Assembly: GCA_963835555.1 (NCBI GenBank)
Contig: CAWIGC010000008.1
Location: 310,001 to 374,000 of the forward strand
DNA length: 64,000 bases
From: Sulfopaludibacter sp963835555
Lineage (GTDB): Bacteria > Acidobacteriota > Terriglobia > Bryobacterales > Bryobacteraceae
Direction: 5' to 3'
Part shown: in pieces, positions 19,199 to 26,961 of the stretch
Numbering within the stretch: the stretch's first letter is position 1
Layout of the letters: each line of letters starts with the position of its first letter
Program-made: the position numbers and the translations under genes
Notes under the pieces: generated by a model
Told to the model about the DNA's origin: nothing
The model's input: the letters and a program-made list of their open reading frames with translations, nothing else
Databases searched by the model: none

Positions 19199-19769
19199 CT
19201 AGAATTGTACCTTTGGAGCTTCCCTTGCGCCGGGCTCGGTTTTGAAATAGGCATCGTTGCGCGTGAATCCGGCGATACCCGCCACGATATTGTCGGGGAA
19301 CTTCTGAATTTCCACGTTATAGTGTTCCAGCACCTCGTTGTATTTGCGGCGCTCCACGGCGATGCGGTTTTCGGTGCCGGCCAATTCATCCTGCAATTGC
19401 AGAAAGTTTTCGTTGCTCTTGAGCTGCGGATAGTTTTCGGCAATCACCAGCAGGCGGGAGAGCGCGCCGGAGAGCTGATCGTTGGCGGCGATTTTTTCCT
19501 GCGGAGTCCTGCCGCCCATCAGGGCGGCGCGGGCATCGGCGATAGATCTTGAAGACTTCGGTTTCGTGGGCGGCGAATCCCTTGACGGTGTTGACCAGGT
19601 TGGGAATCAGGTCGGCGCGCCGCTGCAGCACCACATCCACATTCGACCACTGGGCATTGACGGCCTCACGCTGGGTCACCAGGTCGTTGCGCACGCTGTA
19701 CGATACTTGCTGCACTCCCGCGATCCCGATGACGAGCAGCGCGGCGATGGCGATGATTGCGGCTTTCAC
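19199..19769 (-). CDS. lemA: LemA family protein, with one frame break
   Basis: Membrane-anchored LemA fold. One N-terminal transmembrane segment (IIAIAALLVIGIAGVQQ) is followed by NDLVTQREAVNAQWSNVDVVLQRRADLIPNLVNTVKGFAAHE. After an extra base at about 19547 comes MGGRTPQEKIAANDQLSGALSRLLVIAENYPQLKSNENFLQLQDELAGTENRIAVERRKYNE. Corrected length is about 189 residues, standard. LemA genes commonly travel with TPM-domain genes, as here, but a nucleotidyltransferase gene sits between them (12-base and 9-base gaps). The molecular role of LemA in bacteria is not settled. Confidence 0.9.
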
Positions 19770-19781
19770 GTATCCAGTCTC

Positions 19782-20496
19782 CTATTTTTCGAGGCGGTCC
19801 ACAGCGTCGATCACTTTGCCAATTCCTTCCAGGTATGGCGCCAGCAGACTCAGGGGCTCGACTTCGCGCGGCTTGAGGCGCTCTTCGCGGACGTCCAGGA
19901 GCTTATCGAAGGGCTGCGGACTCGAACGCGAAATGTTCGCTGGCGCAGGCGGATCACCTCGCGCTTCTGCGCGGGGGCATCGCACGCCGCGAGAGGCGCA
20001 GCGCGTGGCGGAACAGCACGCAGAAGGTGGAGATGGAATCCAGCAGCAGGCGGCGCAGCAGGTCGGGATCGGAGAGCATGCCGGCGGCCTTCTGGCGCAG
20101 GCGGAGCAGTTTGGCGCGCAGTTCGTGCTCCACCTGGGCGCGGTAGAACGAGTCGTCCACGACGAGATCGGTGAGCACGTCTTTGCCGAAGAGCAGGCGG
20201 TGGTGCTGTTGGATGTCGTGGAATTCGATGGCGAAGCAGTCGGTGGAGGTGGCCACTTCGTGTTCGGTGAGAAGCAGCGGGGAAGGGCTGCCCTGTTCGC
20301 GCCACCAGCGGAAAATCTCCTCGCTGGCGGCCAGTTCGCGCGGGGTGATTTCGCTCAGGACGCAGAGCACGTTGTAATCGGAAAACTTGGCGTGGTGTTC
20401 GCCGGTAGCGGCGGACCCGTAGAGCACCACCGAAACCAGGCGGTCGCCGTACGCCTTTTGGAGCTTCTCCACGAGTTGCTGGAGCAGCTTATCCAT
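19782..20496 (-). CDS. Nucleotidyltransferase-fold protein, with two frame breaks
   Basis: The N-terminus has a minimal nucleotidyltransferase motif: VVLYGSAATGEHHAKFSDYN, with Gly27-Ser28 and Asp40-x-Asn42. The second position of the usual DxD metal pair is Asn, so catalysis is doubtful. A helical C-terminal part follows (LLLDSISTFCVLFRHAL; REVIRLRQRTFRV; PFDKLLDVREERLKPREVEPLSLLAPYLEGIGKVIDAVDRLEK). Single missing bases near 19994 and 19927 must be restored to join the three pieces, giving about 238 residues. It lies between TPM and LemA in a tight minus-strand run. Confidence 0.7.
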
Positions 20497-20505
20497 AACG
20501 CCTTC

Positions 20506-21296
20506 TTACCAGTCGCTGGAAGCGCCGCCGCCTCCGGAATCGCCGCCGCCGAAGCCGCCGAACGCCATCGCCGGAATCGGAGCCGCCGAATCCGCCGCTG
20601 CCGCGGCTGCCCCAACTGGAACGGCCGCAGCACGTCGCCCAGGATCAGGCCGGGGAGAAATCCGCCGCCTCCTCCTCCACCGTAGCCGCGCGGGCCGCCG
20701 GAGCGCAGCAGCCAGAGCAGGAGGAAAATGCCGCCCAGGATCAGCGGCCAGGGAATGGAGTCGGTGGGAGTGGGCTGGTAGCGGCGGGGCAGGGTGGCCG
20801 GAATCTGCACGTGCTTGGCCTGGGCGATGGTGTTGCCGATGGTCTGCGCGGCGGCCATGAAGGCATCGCCGAAATCGCCCTGGCGCAGCGCGGGGCGCAT
20901 CTGCGCGGAGAATGCGGCCGTCCATGCCATCGGGCAGGATGGGTTCCAGGCCGTAGCCCACTTCCAGGCGGCTGCGACGGTCGCCGATAGCCAGCAGCAG
21001 CAGGATGCCTTCGTTCTTGCCTTTCTGGCCCACGCCCCAGGCGCGAAAGATGGTGTTGGCGACATCCTCGATGGGCTCGCCTTCCAGGGTGGCGACGGTG
21101 ACCAGGGCCATCTGGGCGCCGGTGGCCTGCTCCACGGCGGTGCAGTAGGCTTCCAGTTGGCCTTTAGCTTCGGGGTCGATGACGCCGGCGAAATCGCTGA
21201 CGTAGCCCTGCGGGTTGCAGGGCCTTCCAGTCCACCGCCCAGCCGGCGGAGCTGCACAATGCCAGCACGAACGCCCAGCCGCAACCACTTGGTCAT
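20506..21296 (-). CDS. Exported TPM-domain (DUF477) membrane protein, with five frame breaks
   Basis: The corrected N-terminus is a signal peptide (MTKWLRL then AFVLALCSSAGWAVDW). The TPM domain follows: YVSDFAGVIDPEAKGQLEAY, ALVTVATLEGEPIEDVANTIFRAWGVGQKGKNEGILLLLAIGDRRSRLEVGYGLE, MRPALRQGDFGDAFMAAAQTIG. A transmembrane segment (IPWPLILGGIFLLLWLL) and a Gly-rich tail ending GGGGASSDW complete it. Reading it through needs five extra bases removed, near 21274, 21213, 20906, 20614 and 20563, all in G/C-rich runs. TPM proteins are periplasmic-facing and, in PSII-associated Psb32, phosphatase-like. Pairing with LemA is the usual context. Confidence 0.82.
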
Positions 21297-21368
21297 GTTG
21301 AAGTTTCAGTGTACTACGCAGAGTCCGGTGGATTCGCCGGCGGTGCGTTTGGTAGAATGGATATTTAC

Positions 21369-21442
21369 TGGGACGTCGTCTAACGGTAAGACTGCAGACT
21401 CTGGATCTGCGTATCGGGGTTCGAATCCCTGCGTCCCAGCCA
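21369..21442 (+). tRNA. tRNA-Gln (anticodon CTG)
   Basis: A complete 74-base cloverleaf. The seven-base acceptor stem TGGGACG pairs with CGTCCCA, followed by discriminator G and an encoded CCA. The anticodon stem GCAGA/TCTGC closes the loop CTCTGGA, giving anticodon CTG for CAG codons. The T-arm GGGGTTCGAATCCCT is standard. Immediately downstream lie toxin-antitoxin genes and gene scraps, as expected beside a used integration site. Confidence 0.96.
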
Positions 21443-21486
21443 ACCCGCCCTACGCTTTCGAACCGCAGTTGCGGTATGATGGCCGC

Positions 21487-21714
21487 GTGGACGAACTCCG
21501 ACGAATCACCGTGAACCCAAGTGTTATGGGCGGCAAACCGTGCATTCGAGGTATGCGCGTGACCGTGGGCATGATCGTCGAAGCAATGGCTGGCGGCCGC
21601 AGTGTTCCGGATCTACTCGCTGACTTTCCCTACCTTGAAGAAGAAGATATCCGCGAGGCGTTATCCTACGCGGCGCGTCTAGCCCAGGGTCGTGAGATCC
21701 GGCTGGCCAGTTGA
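21487..21714 (+). CDS. DUF433 family antitoxin
   Basis: A 75-residue protein from a GTG at 21487 (VDELRRITVNPSVMGGKPCIRG). The MGGKPCIRGMRVTV...LLADFPYLEEEDIREALSYAA pattern is the DUF433 helix-turn-helix family, which is regularly paired with DUF5615 PIN-like toxins. The stop overlaps the TTG start of the partner (TTGA at 21711-21714), so the two are translationally coupled. It probably neutralises the toxin and represses the operon. Confidence 0.85.
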   Translation: MDELRRITVNPSVMGGKPCIRGMRVTVGMIVEAMAGGRSVPDLLADFPYLEEEDIREALSYAARLAQGREIRLAS

Positions 21715-22082
21715 TCCGGCTGCTCATCGACATGAACCTGACGCCTCGTTGGGTTCCCTATCTCATTTCTGCCGGTCACGAAAGTGCCCATTGGTCCGAG
21801 CTCGGACCTGGCGATGCGCCGGACGACGCGATTTGCGACTTTGCCCGTCTGCATGGGTTCGTGCTCATTACGAATGACCTGGATTTTCCTCGGATCCTTG
21901 CTCACACGCGGGAGGCGAAGCCGAGCGTAGTTCTGCTCCGAGGGGAGCCTTTGATACCGGAACTTCGCGGCCCGTCGCTTCTGAACGCGATCGCCGAGTC
22001 GCAGACAGAACTGGAATTTGGGGCAGTCCTCACCGTCGATTGGTCGGATCGAGTCCGGGCTCGCCTGCTGCCGCTGAAATAG
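21711..22082 (+). CDS. DUF5615 family PIN-like toxin
   Basis: A 123-residue protein starting at a TTG (IRLLIDMNLTPRWVPYL). The N-terminal Asp in LLIDMNL and the later acidic residues in HGFVLITNDLDFPRIL match the Mut7-C/PIN-like fold of DUF5615 proteins, presumed metal-dependent RNases. The start overlaps the antitoxin stop. An ATG seven codons later (21732) is a weaker alternative because it would remove the first strand and its Asp. Confidence 0.82.
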   Translation: MIRLLIDMNLTPRWVPYLISAGHESAHWSELGPGDAPDDAICDFARLHGFVLITNDLDFPRILAHTREAKPSVVLLRGEPLIPELRGPSLLNAIAESQTELEFGAVLTVDWSDRVRARLLPLK

Positions 22083-22129
22083 GTATGCGTCTCAGGAAGG
22101 GGAAAACTCGACCCCAAAGGGACGCCTTC

Positions 22130-22333
22130 GGCAGCCAAAGTTCGAAATGCGTCCACGACGCCCAGCCACATCAATTCAACAATTTGGCTGTTTGGCTCCC
22201 CGAAAGGTCCGCTGAATTCGGTTCTGGTGTGCCCAAGTTGGGTAGGATCGGTCTTCCCGGTGCCGTAGGTCTCAAGTTTTCGCGCTGCTTGGTGGAGGTC
22301 CCGCTCACTTACAATGTTGTACCAAACGGGCAT
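22130..22333 (-). pseudogene. Possible C-terminal scrap of a tyrosine recombinase
   Basis: The minus-strand frame reads NIVSERDLHQAARKLETYGT and later IVELMWLGVVDAFRTLA. The first stretch resembles the tail of phage-type integrases just after the catalytic Tyr (…ERDLHQAARKLE.Y). No core domain precedes it: sequence upstream on that strand is instead a DUF433 fragment on the other strand. If right, it is a rearranged integrase remnant beside tRNA-Gln. The assignment rests on about 20 residues and is weak. Confidence 0.35.
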
Positions 22334-22436
22334 TTTGCAGAATTATCCAGGGTTGACGCGAGACGATATCCTTGCGTGTCTGGCGTACGCGAGCTTTCTG
22401 GCTCATGAGTATAAGGCGTACCCGGCCCCGGTCTAA
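22330..22436 (+). pseudogene. Truncated DUF433 antitoxin (C-terminal half only)
   Basis: The frame reads ILQNYPGLTRDDILACLAYA then SFLAHEYKAYPAPV and a stop at 22436. This matches the C-terminal half of DUF433 antitoxins (compare LLADFPYLEEEDIREALSYAA in the intact copy at 21487). The N-terminal MGGKPCIRG half is absent; its place is taken by unrelated sequence. The stop abuts the ATG of the following DUF5615 frame, as in an intact pair. Confidence 0.6.
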
Positions 22437-22702
22437 ATGCGGCTCCTCGCGGACGAGAATTTCCCACTGCCGACAGTCGAGGCATTGCGCCATGACATTA
22501 CGTCATGTGGGTGCGAACGGACTGCCCGGCCGCGAGCGATCAAGCCATTCCGGAACGCGCGGAGTCCGATGGGAGAGTGCTATTGACCCTTGACAAGGAC
22601 TTTTGGCTCCGCACCATGCGCGCCGAAGCGGAGTGGGACGGGCACGCAAGCGTGGTCACTCTGGATCGGGTACTAATGGTAGGGCTGCGCGGCCGACTCT
22701 GA
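22437..22702 (+). pseudogene. DUF5615 PIN-like toxin with a frame break
   Basis: The N-terminus MRLLADENFPLPTVEALRHD carries the catalytic acidic pair (ADEN). After a missing base at about 22498-22502 a second frame continues VMWVRTDCPAASDQAIPERA, LLTLDKDFWLRTM and ends at 22702. Together they make a normal toxin of about 88 residues. The partner antitoxin is truncated, which for a live toxin would be harmful. Inactivation is therefore plausible, although the break could be a sequence error. Confidence 0.65.
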
Positions 22703-22789
22703 AGGCGTTCGACGCCCAGCCAGTCACCAGCATTTCTTCATCCCGCCGGTCCGGAACCCGATAGCACGCCCTGGTGTCTACTCTCCAGT

Positions 22790-23219
22790 ATGGTGTGCGC
22801 GGCCCTTGCTCTTCTTTGGATATGCACCGAATGCCCGGCGGCACAAACGTCAACTCCCGGGCAAGGCCCACAGTCCGTGTTCACGATGAACATCAGTGTG
22901 AGGGAGGCGACTGTGAAGTCCGGGGGCGACATCATAATTGACATCGCTGTTACGAATGCGTCCAGCAAGGGAACTCAACGGGGCGATGGCTTTCAAGGGA
23001 AAGAATGGCGAGGCACGCATCATATCTGGCATATCTGGCGGTGGCTGGTCCTCGCCGATTGCCCCCGGCGGAACGCTACATGATGAACTCGTCATTTCGG
23101 ACTTCGTCGACCTGAGCCAACCGGACCAGTACACGATCCGCTTGAAGCGTGAGGACCCCTATGCCAACCTTTCCGTGGATTCCAATAGCACCACTGTGAC
23201 GGTCACCAAGTCGGAATAG
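22790..23219 (+). CDS. Small secreted protein of unknown function, with one frame break
   Basis: A signal peptide (MVCAALALLWICTECPAAQ) is followed by FTMNISVREATVKSGGDIIIDIAVTNASSK, a beta-rich segment resembling CARDB/DUF11-like adhesion or Ig folds. An extra g at about 22969-22971 shifts the frame. The remainder reads AMAFKGKNGEARIISGISGG, LHDELVISDFVDLSQPDQYTIRLKRED and ends TVTVTKSE. The corrected protein has about 142 residues. No family was recognised beyond a probable single Ig-like domain exported to the periplasm or outside. Confidence 0.5.
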
Positions 23220-23262
23220 ATGCCGTTGGCAAGCACGATTTCTGGAAATCGTGGACCCGGTA

Positions 23263-23637
23263 CTACTCTTGAGGCAAGTGGCGATCCAGATCCCGGGCGT
23301 CATGCAGGACCCGCACTATATCGATCGCGTGTTCTCCGCGACGCCGGTACACCAGAAAATGCCGGGACTTTCTGACCACGCCCGAATCGCTTGCGGCACG
23401 GTCGCGGCTGAAGGTCAGGTGATAGGTCCGGATACCCCGCGCCAGATCCGGGCGATCTTTGGATCCGGGCCGCTCCGGATCGGCAGCGATGTCGCGCAGG
23501 GCCTGCTTGAGAAGGCCGCGGTAGCGGGGGGCTGCGCGCTCGCCGAATCGCTCCTGGCTCCAAATCAACGCTTCGCGGATATCGGCGCTGGCGGAAGGTG
23601 CGAGGACGACCCGATATCGCCGGTGGGGCTCAGGCAC
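23263..23637 (-). CDS. parE: RelE/ParE family toxin
   Basis: A 124-residue protein with the ParE fold pattern: YRVVLAPSASADIREALIWSQERFGERAAPRYRGLLKQALRDIAADP, then HLTFSRD and a C-terminal HFLVYRRRGEHAIDIVRVLHDARDL. Type II toxins of this group poison gyrase (ParE) or cleave mRNA on the ribosome (RelE); motifs alone do not decide which. It is downstream of, and overlaps by eight bases, the ParD-type antitoxin gene. Confidence 0.88.
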   Translation of the reverse strand: MPEPHRRYRVVLAPSASADIREALIWSQERFGERAAPRYRGLLKQALRDIAADPERPGSKDRPDLARGIRTYHLTFSRDRAASDSGVVRKSRHFLVYRRRGEHAIDIVRVLHDARDLDRHLPQE

Positions 23638-23932
23638 GCCGAGTTCTTCGGACGAGGCTCGATGCGGCTTCTTTCCCTAACTCATCGATGTGTCGATCGA
23701 GTTCGTCTATCGAGCCGAACTCCATACCCTCACCACGGTCGATTTCTTCCATGCCCTCCCTAACGGCGCTACGGAGCCATTTCAGTTTGGCCTGGTCCTC
23801 TTGCTTGCGTCGTTCCATGAGCCGCAGCCCTTCGCGCACGACCTCGCTAGCGTTGCCATAGCGGCCGGAGCCCACCTCGGCCTGGATGAAGTTGTCAAGG
23901 TGGTCCGTCAGGTTGATGTTTCGGGTAGGCAC
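23630..23932 (-). CDS. parD: ParD/CopG-type ribbon-helix-helix antitoxin
   Basis: A 100-residue protein. The N-terminal ribbon-helix-helix is MPTRNINLTDHLDNFIQAEVGSGRYGNASEVVREGLRLMERRKQ, the classical ParD pattern with SxYGNASEVVREGL. The C-terminal acidic helix region (EGMEEIDRGEGMEFGSIDELDRHIDEL) would wrap the toxin. It precedes and overlaps the toxin, so one promoter upstream of 23932 probably serves both, autoregulated by the ParD dimer. Confidence 0.9.
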   Translation of the reverse strand: MPTRNINLTDHLDNFIQAEVGSGRYGNASEVVREGLRLMERRKQEDQAKLKWLRSAVREGMEEIDRGEGMEFGSIDELDRHIDELGKEAASSLVRRTRRA

Positions 23933-24078
23933 AGATCTCTCGATCCAATGCTAGCAGGATTGGCAAGGATTGCCAATCGCGGGGCTCGATCATGAATTAC
24001 CGGGCCGGGTGCGTCTTATGGCAGGGTGTCCGCCTCCCATCCCTGCGCTCAGTCGCCTGAAACCGCGCCAAACTCCCG

Positions 24079-24100
24079 CGACAGGCCAGGAGGCCTGTCG
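24079..24100. repeat. Perfect 9-bp palindrome with 4-base loop (REP-like)
   Basis: CGACAGGCC, loop AGGA, GGCCTGTCG. It lies in the 194-base gap between parD and the DedA gene, 27 bases before the DedA start. A partial copy of its left half (ACAGGCCAGGAG) occurs at 14801-14812 at the end of the GH35 gene. It has no T-run, so it is more likely a dispersed intergenic palindrome than a Rho-independent terminator. Confidence 0.5.
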
Positions 24101-24126
24101 TACGCTGACCGCTTACAATAAGAACG

Positions 24127-24702
24127 TTGCTCCATACCATTGTCGATGCCCTGGTAAAATTCGGACCGCTGGGCGTGTTCCTGGTGGGATTGATGGAATC
24201 CTTCGGCGTGCCGATTCCGGCGGCGTTGGACGCGCTGGTGTTCACCCTGGCCTGGAAGTCCCCGCAGAATGCGTATTTTCTGGCTGGGAGCGCCGTTATT
24301 GGCTCTCTGTGCGGCAATATTCTGCTGTTCCAGACGTCCCGGCAGGGGGGGCGCAGATTCATGAAAGCTCCGCCGCCGGAGGCTCCGCAGAAATTCCGGA
24401 AGTGGTTCCAGCGTTACGGGCTGGTCACGGTGTTCATCCCGACGCTGGTGCCGATTCCGCTGCCTCTGAAAGTGTTCGTGATCTCGGCGGGCCTGTTCCA
24501 CACGCCGTTCCGGAAATTCGCGGCGGTGGTGCTGGCCGCCCGCATTTTTCGCTACTTCGGCCTGGCCTACCTGGGCGTGCAGATTGGCGGGGATGGCGCG
24601 GCGTTTCTGAAACAGAATGTCTGGAGCCTGGTGGGGGTCTCGGTGGCGCTGGCCGTCGCGCTTTACGCGCTGGTGCGCTTCAACGACCGCCGCACCGCGT
24701 AA
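24127..24702 (+). CDS. DedA/VTT-domain membrane protein
   Basis: A 191-residue protein from a TTG start. Its hydrophobic segments (ALVKFGPLGVFLVGLMESFG; YFLAGSAVIGSLCGNILLF; VTVFIPTLVPIPLPLKVFVISAG; FAAVVLAARIFRYFGLAYLG; VWSLVGVSVALAVALYALV) match the SNARE-associated/VTT superfamily. The VPIP and P-rich re-entrant motif and the Arg in ARIFRYFG are typical. DedA proteins are linked to lipid carrier recycling and membrane homeostasis. It is 35 bases upstream of a PhoB-like regulator and may share its transcript. Confidence 0.85.
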   Translation: MLHTIVDALVKFGPLGVFLVGLMESFGVPIPAALDALVFTLAWKSPQNAYFLAGSAVIGSLCGNILLFQTSRQGGRRFMKAPPPEAPQKFRKWFQRYGLVTVFIPTLVPIPLPLKVFVISAGLFHTPFRKFAAVVLAARIFRYFGLAYLGVQIGGDGAAFLKQNVWSLVGVSVALAVALYALVRFNDRRTA

Positions 24703-24737
24703 CAAACGTACAATAGTAATGACAGACTCACTGACGA

Positions 24738-25430
24738 ATGCCAAAGCGAATCGCAATCGTAGAAGATGAGGCGGAACTAGCCTCGCTCATCGATTACAAC
24801 CTCAGCCGCCAGGGTTATCAAGTACAGATTCTGGGCGGAAGCCGGGGCACGTTGAAATCCCTGGAGCAGTGGAAACCCGACCTGATTCTGCTGGATGTGA
24901 TGCTGCCGGAGACCGACGGCTTCGAGTTGTGCCGGCTGATCCGGCAGTCGCAGGTGCTGGCGCGGATTCCCGTATTGTTTTTGACGGCGCGCTCCGACGA
25001 AGTGGACCGCGTGCTGGGCCTCGAAATCGGCGGCGACGACTATATGACCAAGCCGTTCAGCCCGCGCGAACTGGTGGCGCGGGTAAAGGCCCACCTGCGC
25101 CGTGAAGAAATGGACACCGACCCGGTGATCCTGGAGATCGGACCGTTCCGGCTGGATCGCACGGGACGAAAAGTCTTCGCCGGCGAACGGGCGCTCTCGC
25201 TGACATCCACCGAATTCAATCTGCTGGAGTTTTTTCTGACTCACAAGGGCCGGGCATACAGCCGCGACCAGCTTCTGGAGGCGGTGTGGGGCGAACAGCG
25301 CTTCGTCACTCCGCGGACGGTGGACGTGCACGTGCGCCGCCTGAGGGAGCAGATTGAAGAACAGCCGGATGCGCCGCGGTATCTGACCACGGTTCGCGGA
25401 TACGGCTATCGCTTTGAGGAAGAGGCGTGA
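24738..25430 (+). CDS. OmpR/PhoB-type response regulator
   Basis: A 230-residue protein. The receiver domain (residues 1-120) has acidic EDE at 9-11, phospho-acceptor Asp53 in LLLDVMLPETDG, T in FLTARS and Lys in DYMTKPFSPREL. The C-terminal winged helix (about 130-230) has LTSTEFNLLEFFLTHKGRAYSRDQLLEAVWG and the RTVDVHVRRLREQIE recognition region, ending VRGYGYRFEE. Its stop overlaps the GTG of the kinase gene in a GTGA, so the pair is coupled. PhoB-like by sequence; regulated genes are unknown. Confidence 0.93.
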   Translation: MPKRIAIVEDEAELASLIDYNLSRQGYQVQILGGSRGTLKSLEQWKPDLILLDVMLPETDGFELCRLIRQSQVLARIPVLFLTARSDEVDRVLGLEIGGDDYMTKPFSPRELVARVKAHLRREEMDTDPVILEIGPFRLDRTGRKVFAGERALSLTSTEFNLLEFFLTHKGRAYSRDQLLEAVWGEQRFVTPRTVDVHVRRLREQIEEQPDAPRYLTTVRGYGYRFEEEA

Positions 25431-26908
25431 CCGGCCGGATTTTTTTGAAGCTGATTGCCGGACTGTTGTGCCTGCTGCTGCTGGCGCTGGTGATGGTGGA
25501 TTACTTTGCCACCCAAGTGGCGCGCAACAGCTACGTCCAGAACCTCACCGCGCAACTGGCGGGCAAGGCACGCATTCTGGCGTTGAGTGTGGCGCAACCG
25601 GGCGGGTTGGATGCGGACCGCGTGAGGGAACTGGCGCGAGCCGCCGGCGGGCGCCTTACCGTGGTCCGCGGCGACGGCAAAGTAGTGGTGGATTCCGATG
25701 CGGATGCGGCCGAAATGGAGAACCATCGCACCTCTACGCGTCCGGAACTGCTGGCGGCGTTTCGAGGGCAGGTGGGGTCGAACCAGCGGACCAGCGCTAC
25801 GTTGGGCGTCCGCTTTCTATATGTAGCGGTTCCCCTGGAGTACAGCGGTTTTCAGGGGGCGGTGCGCATTGCGGAGCCGCTTTCGGAGATCGACCGCGAG
25901 GCCGGCCTGGTCCGCACGCGCATTCTGGCCAGCACGATTGCCGCATTCCTGCCGGCGATCCTGATCGCGGCACTGCTGGCGCGCTGGATTTCCCAGCGTT
26001 TCGCCACGATCATGACTCATGCGGGCGAGTTGGCCCGCGGCAATTTTCGCGCGCGCCTGGACATTCCCGGATCGAGCGAATTCGGCCAGCTCGCGCAGAA
26101 GTTGAACGATACGGCGGAAAAGCTGGAGCAGACGGTGGAACAGCTCAAACTGGAGCATTCGGAACTGGAGAAAGTGGAGCGCATCCGCAAAGACTTCGTG
26201 ATCAATGTGTCGCACGAACTCCGCACGCCGCTGGCGTCGATTCAGGGCTATACGGAAACGCTGATGGATGGCGCGCTTGACGATCCCGAGTACAACATGC
26301 GTTTCCTGGGGATCATCCGGCACAACGCGGAACGCCTGGCGCGGCTGACGGCGGACCTGCTGACGCTTTCGCGCATCGAGCAGAAGCGGCAGAACCTGGA
26401 GTTTGAAAGTCATCCGGTGAATACGTTGATCCGGGAGGCTGTGGACGTAGTGCGGCCTATCGCCGAAAAGAGCAGCATTCGCCTGGAGACCGAACCGGCG
26501 CCGGAGGGGGCGGTGGTGTGGTGCGATGTGGAGGCCGTCTCGCAGGTGCTCAGTAACCTGCTGGACAACGCCATCAAGTACACGCAGTCGAATGGCACCA
26601 TCACGGTGGGGGCGCGTCCCGGGGGCCGTTTTGTGGAACTGTACGTGCGCGATACGGGCAGCGGCATTCCGGCAGAGGACTTGCCGCGCCTCTTCGAACG
26701 GTTCTATCGCGTGGACAAGGCCCGTTCGCGCGAAATGGGCGGCACCGGTCTGGGGCTTTCCATCGTCAAGCACCTGGTGGCGCTGCACAGCGGTACAGTG
26801 CGTGTGGAGAGCGGCGTAAATACGGGTTCCACGTTTTATTTCACCTTGCCGGTGAGCGAGGCGGAACTGGCTAATAAGCAGCTTAATCCCGAATTCACTG
26901 CGTCTTAA
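25427..26908 (+). CDS. Membrane sensor histidine kinase (PhoR-like)
   Basis: A 493-residue protein. TM1 is at about 8-26, an extracytoplasmic domain runs to about 160, TM2 (ILASTIAAFLPAILIAALLA) follows, then HAMP at about 187-245. HisKA carries phospho-acceptor His263 in NVSHELRTPLASIQGYTETLM. HATPase_c has the N box LLDNAIKYTQS, G1 VRDTGSGIP, F box LFERFYR and G2 GGTGLGLSIVKHLV. PhoR-like architecture without a PAS domain. It is coupled to the upstream regulator, and a second PhoB-like regulator follows 53 bases later. Confidence 0.93.
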   Translation: MTGRIFLKLIAGLLCLLLLALVMVDYFATQVARNSYVQNLTAQLAGKARILALSVAQPGGLDADRVRELARAAGGRLTVVRGDGKVVVDSDADAAEMENHRTSTRPELLAAFRGQVGSNQRTSATLGVRFLYVAVPLEYSGFQGAVRIAEPLSEIDREAGLVRTRILASTIAAFLPAILIAALLARWISQRFATIMTHAGELARGNFRARLDIPGSSEFGQLAQKLNDTAEKLEQTVEQLKLEHSELEKVERIRKDFVINVSHELRTPLASIQGYTETLMDGALDDPEYNMRFLGIIRHNAERLARLTADLLTLSRIEQKRQNLEFESHPVNTLIREAVDVVRPIAEKSSIRLETEPAPEGAVVWCDVEAVSQVLSNLLDNAIKYTQSNGTITVGARPGGRFVELYVRDTGSGIPAEDLPRLFERFYRVDKARSREMGGTGLGLSIVKHLVALHSGTVRVESGVNTGSTFYFTLPVSEAELANKQLNPEFTAS

Positions 26909-26921
26909 CCAATTCGTAACA
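26905..26921 (+). promoter_or_regulatory. Possible Pho-box-like direct repeat
   Basis: TTAACC, five bases, GTAACA. This resembles the TTAACA-N5-TTAACA repeat bound by PhoP in Bacillus. It overlaps the stop codon of the kinase and lies 41 bases upstream of the second regulator gene. It is a loose match to a motif from a distant phylum. Confidence 0.2.
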
Positions 26922-26961
26922 GGGCCGCTGGTAAGTTGAGAAGGAAGATCTTCGGTGTTTC

